Source: an uncultured Clostridia bacterium (GTDB taxonomy: Bacteria; Bacillota; Clostridia; Christensenellales; Pumilibacteraceae). From it: 8,710 nt of DNA. Made by a program: the position numbers and the translations under genes. Positions within the stretch are counted from its first letter, which is position 1. The number at the start of each line of letters is the position of its first letter. The DNA lies in the NCBI GenBank assembly GCA_947627075.1, contig CANQUR010000061.1, positions 1 to 8,710 of the forward strand, given 5' to 3'. Positions 6,430-8,710 of this stretch are shown here, in pieces. The notes under the pieces are model-generated. The model had not been told where the DNA came from, searched no databases, and saw nothing but the letters and a program-made list of their open reading frames with translations.

Positions 6430-6475
6430 AAAAAAATATAAAGAGGATCCAATCGGACCCTCTTTATATTTTTTT
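6430..6475 (-). terminator. Strong rho-independent terminator after mscS
   Basis: AUAUAAAGAGGGUCC (6455-6469) pairs with GGAUCCUCUUUAUAU (6436-6450) over 15 bases with one G-U and a GAUU loop; seven U follow on the minus strand. It begins 15 bases after the mscS stop. A- and T-runs on both sides make it nearly symmetric, so it could stop transcripts from either side. Confidence 0.93.
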
Positions 6476-6483
6476 CAAATAGA

Positions 6484-7305
6484 TCAATCGTTCTTGACGT
6501 GAACGTCGAGTTGGTTGACGGGCATGGGGATCCCATTCTCGTCCAAACCCTTCTTGATATTTTCTTGAAGATCGTAATAAACGTCCCAATAGTCGCCGCT
6601 TTGTACCCAAGCTTTAAGTATTATTTGAGTATCGTTTGCGGTATGCTTTTCGATACGAGCGGTAGCCGTCGGATCTTTAAGCACCTTATCGTGTGCGGCA
6701 ACAACGTCGAGAATGACCTTCTCCGCCTTTTTGTAGTCCTCTTGTCTGCTGATGGGGAACAAAAGGTCCACACGACGAAGATCCTTTTCGGAATAGTTGA
6801 CGATCGTCGACGATGACAAGCTACCGTTTGGAACATAGACCACCTTGTTGTCTACGGTACGAAGTTTCGTGAATACGATACGGATGTCCTCTACCGTGCC
6901 CTCGTAGCCGCCTGCCGCGATGTAATCATCGATCTTGAACGGTCTGGTAACGAGAATGAGCACGCCGCCCGCAAGGTTGGAAAGCGCTCCGTTTACGGCA
7001 AGACCTATGCCTACGCCGAGAGAAGCGATCAATGCCGCAAGTCCGCTGGTATCGATTCCGAGGTATCCGATAAGACAAGCCAAAATGACTATCTTGAGGA
7101 CTATCCTCAAAATGTAAAATAATGTGGAAGTGAGCGTTTTGTCAAGCTTCCTTTTGTTGATGAGTCGCTTCTCCAAACGTCTGGTGATGACTGTGAGCAA
7201 GCGGAATGATATTATAAGCAGCAAAAGCGCTATAATGATCTTTACGCCCGTATTGGTCGCCCAATTCACTATCGAATCGAGAAGTTGTTGCCAATCAATT
7301 TCCAT
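6484..7305 (-). CDS. mscS: Small-conductance mechanosensitive channel, MscS family
   Basis: A 273-residue inner-membrane channel that opens under membrane tension and releases solutes on osmotic downshock; the family works as a heptamer. Segments: TM1 about 20-40, TM2 about 62-83, and the pore-lining TM3 about 87-118 (LIASLGVGIGLAVNGALSNL), with the small-residue Gly/Ala packing of E. coli MscS, followed by RPFKIDDYI (121-129). The beta domain contains VPNGSLSSSTIVNYS (158-172), matching the family's PN..l....i.N.s pattern, then the alpha-beta cytoplasmic domain. Length is close to E. coli MscS (286). I chose the ATG at 7305 because GGAGG lies 5 bases upstream (7311-7315). An in-frame ATG at 7350 would add 15 basic residues but has no ribosome site. 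Monocistronic, with its own promoter and terminator. Confidence 0.95.
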   Translation of the reverse strand: MEIDWQQLLDSIVNWATNTGVKIIIALLLLIISFRLLTVITRRLEKRLINKRKLDKTLTSTLFYILRIVLKIVILACLIGYLGIDTSGLAALIASLGVGIGLAVNGALSNLAGGVLILVTRPFKIDDYIAAGGYEGTVEDIRIVFTKLRTVDNKVVYVPNGSLSSSTIVNYSEKDLRRVDLLFPISRQEDYKKAEKVILDVVAAHDKVLKDPTATARIEKHTANDTQIILKAWVQSGDYWDVYYDLQENIKKGLDENGIPMPVNQLDVHVKND

Positions 7306-7310
7306 ATATG

Positions 7311-7315
7311 CCTCC
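7311..7315 (-). promoter_or_regulatory. Ribosome binding site that decides the mscS start
   Basis: GGAGG on the minus strand, 5 bases before the ATG at 7305. Upstream in-frame ATGs at 7350 and 7317 have no comparable site, so the shorter reading is preferred. Confidence 0.8.
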
Positions 7316-7379
7316 ATAGTAATTTTTCTTGCTCGAAGCCTTTTTGTCATATCGAGTCAAGTAACATTGTATAAATAAT

Positions 7380-7408
7380 ATTTTAATACCTTTGTATTTT
7401 CTTGTCAA
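7380..7408 (-). promoter_or_regulatory. Promoter of mscS
   Basis: Minus strand TTGACA (7403-7408), 17 bases, TAAAAT (7380-7385). The predicted start near 7373 gives a leader of roughly 68 bases to the chosen ATG, longer than the other leaders here. Confidence 0.8.
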
Positions 7409-7453
7409 CCATTTTTAGCATTTAGTTTATATACGTCTAAATAATGTTGACAA
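7402..7453. repeat. Dyads between the divergent mscS and HAD promoters
   Basis: TTGTCAAC (7402-7409) and GTTGACAA (7446-7453) are an exact 8-base inverted repeat formed around the two facing-away -35 boxes. Between them ATTTAG (7420-7425) and CTAAAT (7437-7442) form a second dyad with an 11-base spacer. The outer match is partly explained by both -35 boxes being consensus; the inner one may be an operator (inference). Confidence 0.35.
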
Positions 7454-7475
7454 TTTATGTCGCAAATGATACAAT
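7447..7475 (+). promoter_or_regulatory. Near-consensus promoter of the HAD-exonuclease operon
   Basis: TTGACA (7447-7452), 17 bases, TACAAT (7470-7475), extended -10 TGATACAAT. The predicted start at about 7481-7483 is only 3-5 bases before the ATG at 7486, which rules out the longer reading from 7444 and implies a nearly leaderless mRNA. Confidence 0.8.
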
Positions 7476-7485
7476 ACTATGGAAT

Positions 7486-8256
7486 ATGGATGACAAAGAT
7501 ATAGACTGCTTTTTACTCGACCTCGACGGCACCGTTTACTTCGGCGATAGACTCATCGACGGAGTCAAGGAAGGTATCCAAAGAATGCGCAAAACAAAGC
7601 GCGTGATTTTTTTGACCAACAATTCATCGGCGACAAGGGATTTTTACGTAAACAAGCTGTCCAAAATGGGATTCGAAGTTACAAAGGACGACGTTTACAC
7701 TTCCGCCAATGCCACCGCGGATTGGATAAAAGCCAACAGACCAAATGCAAGGCTTTATGTTATCGCTTCGCCGGAGGTAAAGGCTGAGTTCGAAGCCGCC
7801 GGACTAAACGTGAATCCTTGCTTTCCTGACACGGTCGTACTCACCTTTGACAAAACACTCGATTATGCCAAGCTCGTCAAGGGTTGCGAACTTATAAAAA
7901 ACGGTGCGTTTTACATTGCTACGCATCCCGACATGACCTGCCCTATCGACGGCGGCGATCTGCCCGACATAGGCTCGTTCATGCGGCTCATCGAGGGAAC
8001 GACAGGCAAAATGCCGGACCTTATTTGCGGCAAGCCATATGGAATAATTGCCGATTGCATATCGAAAATGACCGGTATCCCTCTCGATAGGACCGCTATG
8101 ATCGGAGATAGACTTTCGACTGATATGCGCTTTGCAATAGATAACGGTTTGAAGGCGGTGCTCACCCTTACGGGAGAGACCGATCTTAATGATTATGAAA
8201 AAAGCGGATACAGAGTGGATAAAATTATCGCTTCTGTCGCGGAGTGGGACAAATGA
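7486..8256 (+). CDS. HAD superfamily IIA sugar-phosphatase-like hydrolase (NagD/AraL type)
   Basis: A 256-residue cytoplasmic phosphatase of the HAD IIA subfamily, with a C2 cap. All four HAD motifs are present: motif I DLDGT with nucleophile Asp12 and acid/base Asp14, motif II Thr44 in FLTNNSS, motif III Lys183 in CGKP, and motif IV Asp208 and Asp213 in MIGDRLSTD. The cap region holds IATHPDMTCPIDGG, typical of NagD-like proteins. Relatives dephosphorylate sugar phosphates, nucleotides or 4-nitrophenyl phosphate; the physiological substrate cannot be told from sequence. An ATG at 7444 would add 14 residues, but a strong promoter lies inside that stretch and motif I normally sits near the N-terminus, so 7486 is preferred. 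There is no clear Shine-Dalgarno. Its stop overlaps the next gene's ATG by 4 bases. Confidence 0.93.
   Translation: MDDKDIDCFLLDLDGTVYFGDRLIDGVKEGIQRMRKTKRVIFLTNNSSATRDFYVNKLSKMGFEVTKDDVYTSANATADWIKANRPNARLYVIASPEVKAEFEAAGLNVNPCFPDTVVLTFDKTLDYAKLVKGCELIKNGAFYIATHPDMTCPIDGGDLPDIGSFMRLIEGTTGKMPDLICGKPYGIIADCISKMTGIPLDRTAMIGDRLSTDMRFAIDNGLKAVLTLTGETDLNDYEKSGYRVDKIIASVAEWDK
8241..8244 (+). promoter_or_regulatory. Ribosome binding site of the exonuclease gene, inside the HAD gene
   Basis: GGAG 8 bases before the ATG at 8253, within the last codons of the HAD gene. Together with the ATGA stop/start overlap it indicates translational coupling. Confidence 0.65.
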
Positions 8257-8710
8257 AATACCTTTGCTTTGACATAGAAAGTTGCGACGGCGGCAAAAAC
8301 GGAAGCTTGTGCAGTTTCGGCTACTGCATCGCCGATGAAAACTTCAATATACTGGCTCAAGATGATATTTTGGTCAATCCCGATAAACCGTTCAACAAAA
8401 GGCTGTTCGGCACGGTGATAAAACTTGCCTATACCGAAGAAGTCTTCAGATCCGCGCCTCGATTCCCGCTCGTTTTCGAAAAAATAAGAGCGCTTTTTAC
8501 GGACGAAATGACGGTCATTGGCTTTTCTATCATAAACGACGTCAATTACCTATCGGACGCCATTCAAACCTATGGGCTTGAGCAAATAAAATATAATTTT
8601 TATGACGTACAGCTCATGTACAGCATTCACAAAAAAGCGGCGCGCAATTTCAGTTTAGCTTCGGCGGCGGAAGAATTCGACATAGAATTCCTCGAACATC
8701 GCTCGCTCGA
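8253..8710 (+). CDS. DEDDh 3'-5' exonuclease (DnaQ/RNase T-like), N-terminal part, cut by window edge
   Basis: Hand translation from the ATG at 8253 gives 152 codons open to the right edge. It begins MKYLCFDIESCDGGKNGSLC. Exo I is Asp7-x-Glu9 in FDIES. Exo II appears as GFSIINDVNYL, with Asp96 at the position of the GHN..FD aspartate of DnaQ. Exo III begins at the edge as LEHRSL, with His149; the last acidic residue would follow just outside, and the final two bases 'ga' are consistent with Asp or Glu. These residues bind two metal ions and trim 3' ends of DNA or RNA. It could be a DNA polymerase III epsilon-like proofreader, a repair nuclease or an RNase T-like enzyme; the sequence shown cannot decide. 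It overlaps the HAD gene by ATGA and shares its promoter. Confidence 0.9.
   Translation, partial: MKYLCFDIESCDGGKNGSLCSFGYCIADENFNILAQDDILVNPDKPFNKRLFGTVIKLAYTEEVFRSAPRFPLVFEKIRALFTDEMTVIGFSIINDVNYLSDAIQTYGLEQIKYNFYDVQLMYSIHKKAARNFSLASAAEEFDIEFLEHRSL

Noticed and set aside
7306..7350. 15-residue N-terminal extension of MscS
   Set aside because: No ribosome site precedes the ATG at 7350, whereas GGAGG sits 5 bases before the ATG at 7305.
7444..7485. 14-residue N-terminal extension of the HAD protein
   Set aside because: The stretch contains a complete promoter, so the ATG at 7444 would not be on the mRNA, and HAD motif I would be unusually far from the N-terminus.
1..8710. CRISPR array, tRNA, insertion sequence, prophage attachment site or toxin-antitoxin pair
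   Set aside because: I looked for regular direct repeats, cloverleaf ends, transposase motifs and small paired genes and saw none.

Overview
The window reads as chromosomal DNA of a low-GC Gram-positive bacterium, most likely a Clostridia-type Firmicute and plausibly a gut species. The support is a long Bacillus-type SRP RNA with an Alu domain, an IleS of the kind common in Clostridia, strong AGGAGG-type ribosome sites, consensus sigma-A promoters, an ECF-type S component, and a secreted protein with BspA-like leucine-rich repeats and a Listeria-Bacteroides-type C-terminal repeat. I cannot name a genus.

Layout. Everything from 1 to 7305 is on the minus strand. From right to left it holds: an MscS-family mechanosensitive channel (6484-7305) with its own promoter and terminator; a two-gene unit of a DUF362 protein (5459-6346) and an ECF S-component-like membrane protein (4862-5446), ending in a strong terminator; a two-gene cell-surface unit of a coiled-coil lipoprotein (3899-4714) and a secreted papain-like cysteine peptidase with LRR repeats (1819-3879); the SRP RNA gene (about 1484-1750) with promoter and terminator; and the 5' 43% or so of ileS (1-1333), which runs off the left edge. 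From 7486 rightwards the strand flips: a HAD-IIA phosphatase (7486-8256) overlaps by 4 bases the start of a DEDDh 3'-5' exonuclease (8253 on), which runs off the right edge.

How the parts relate. IleS and SRP RNA are core translation and secretion functions, each with its own promoter. The lipoprotein/peptidase pair is visibly richer in A+T than its neighbours and looks like an accessory surface module. The ECF S component would have to borrow an energising module encoded elsewhere. Its partner DUF362 protein lacks the ferredoxin cysteines found in many relatives.

Most notable points: the SRP RNA helix 8 loop appears to be UGAC/UUGACC rather than GGAA; ileS shows no T-box and instead has three heptamer half-sites over its promoter; the HAD gene is predicted to be nearly leaderless; the surface peptidase/lipoprotein pair is the best candidate for uncharacterised biology. 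I did not find a CRISPR array, tRNA, insertion sequence or clearly novel defence system.
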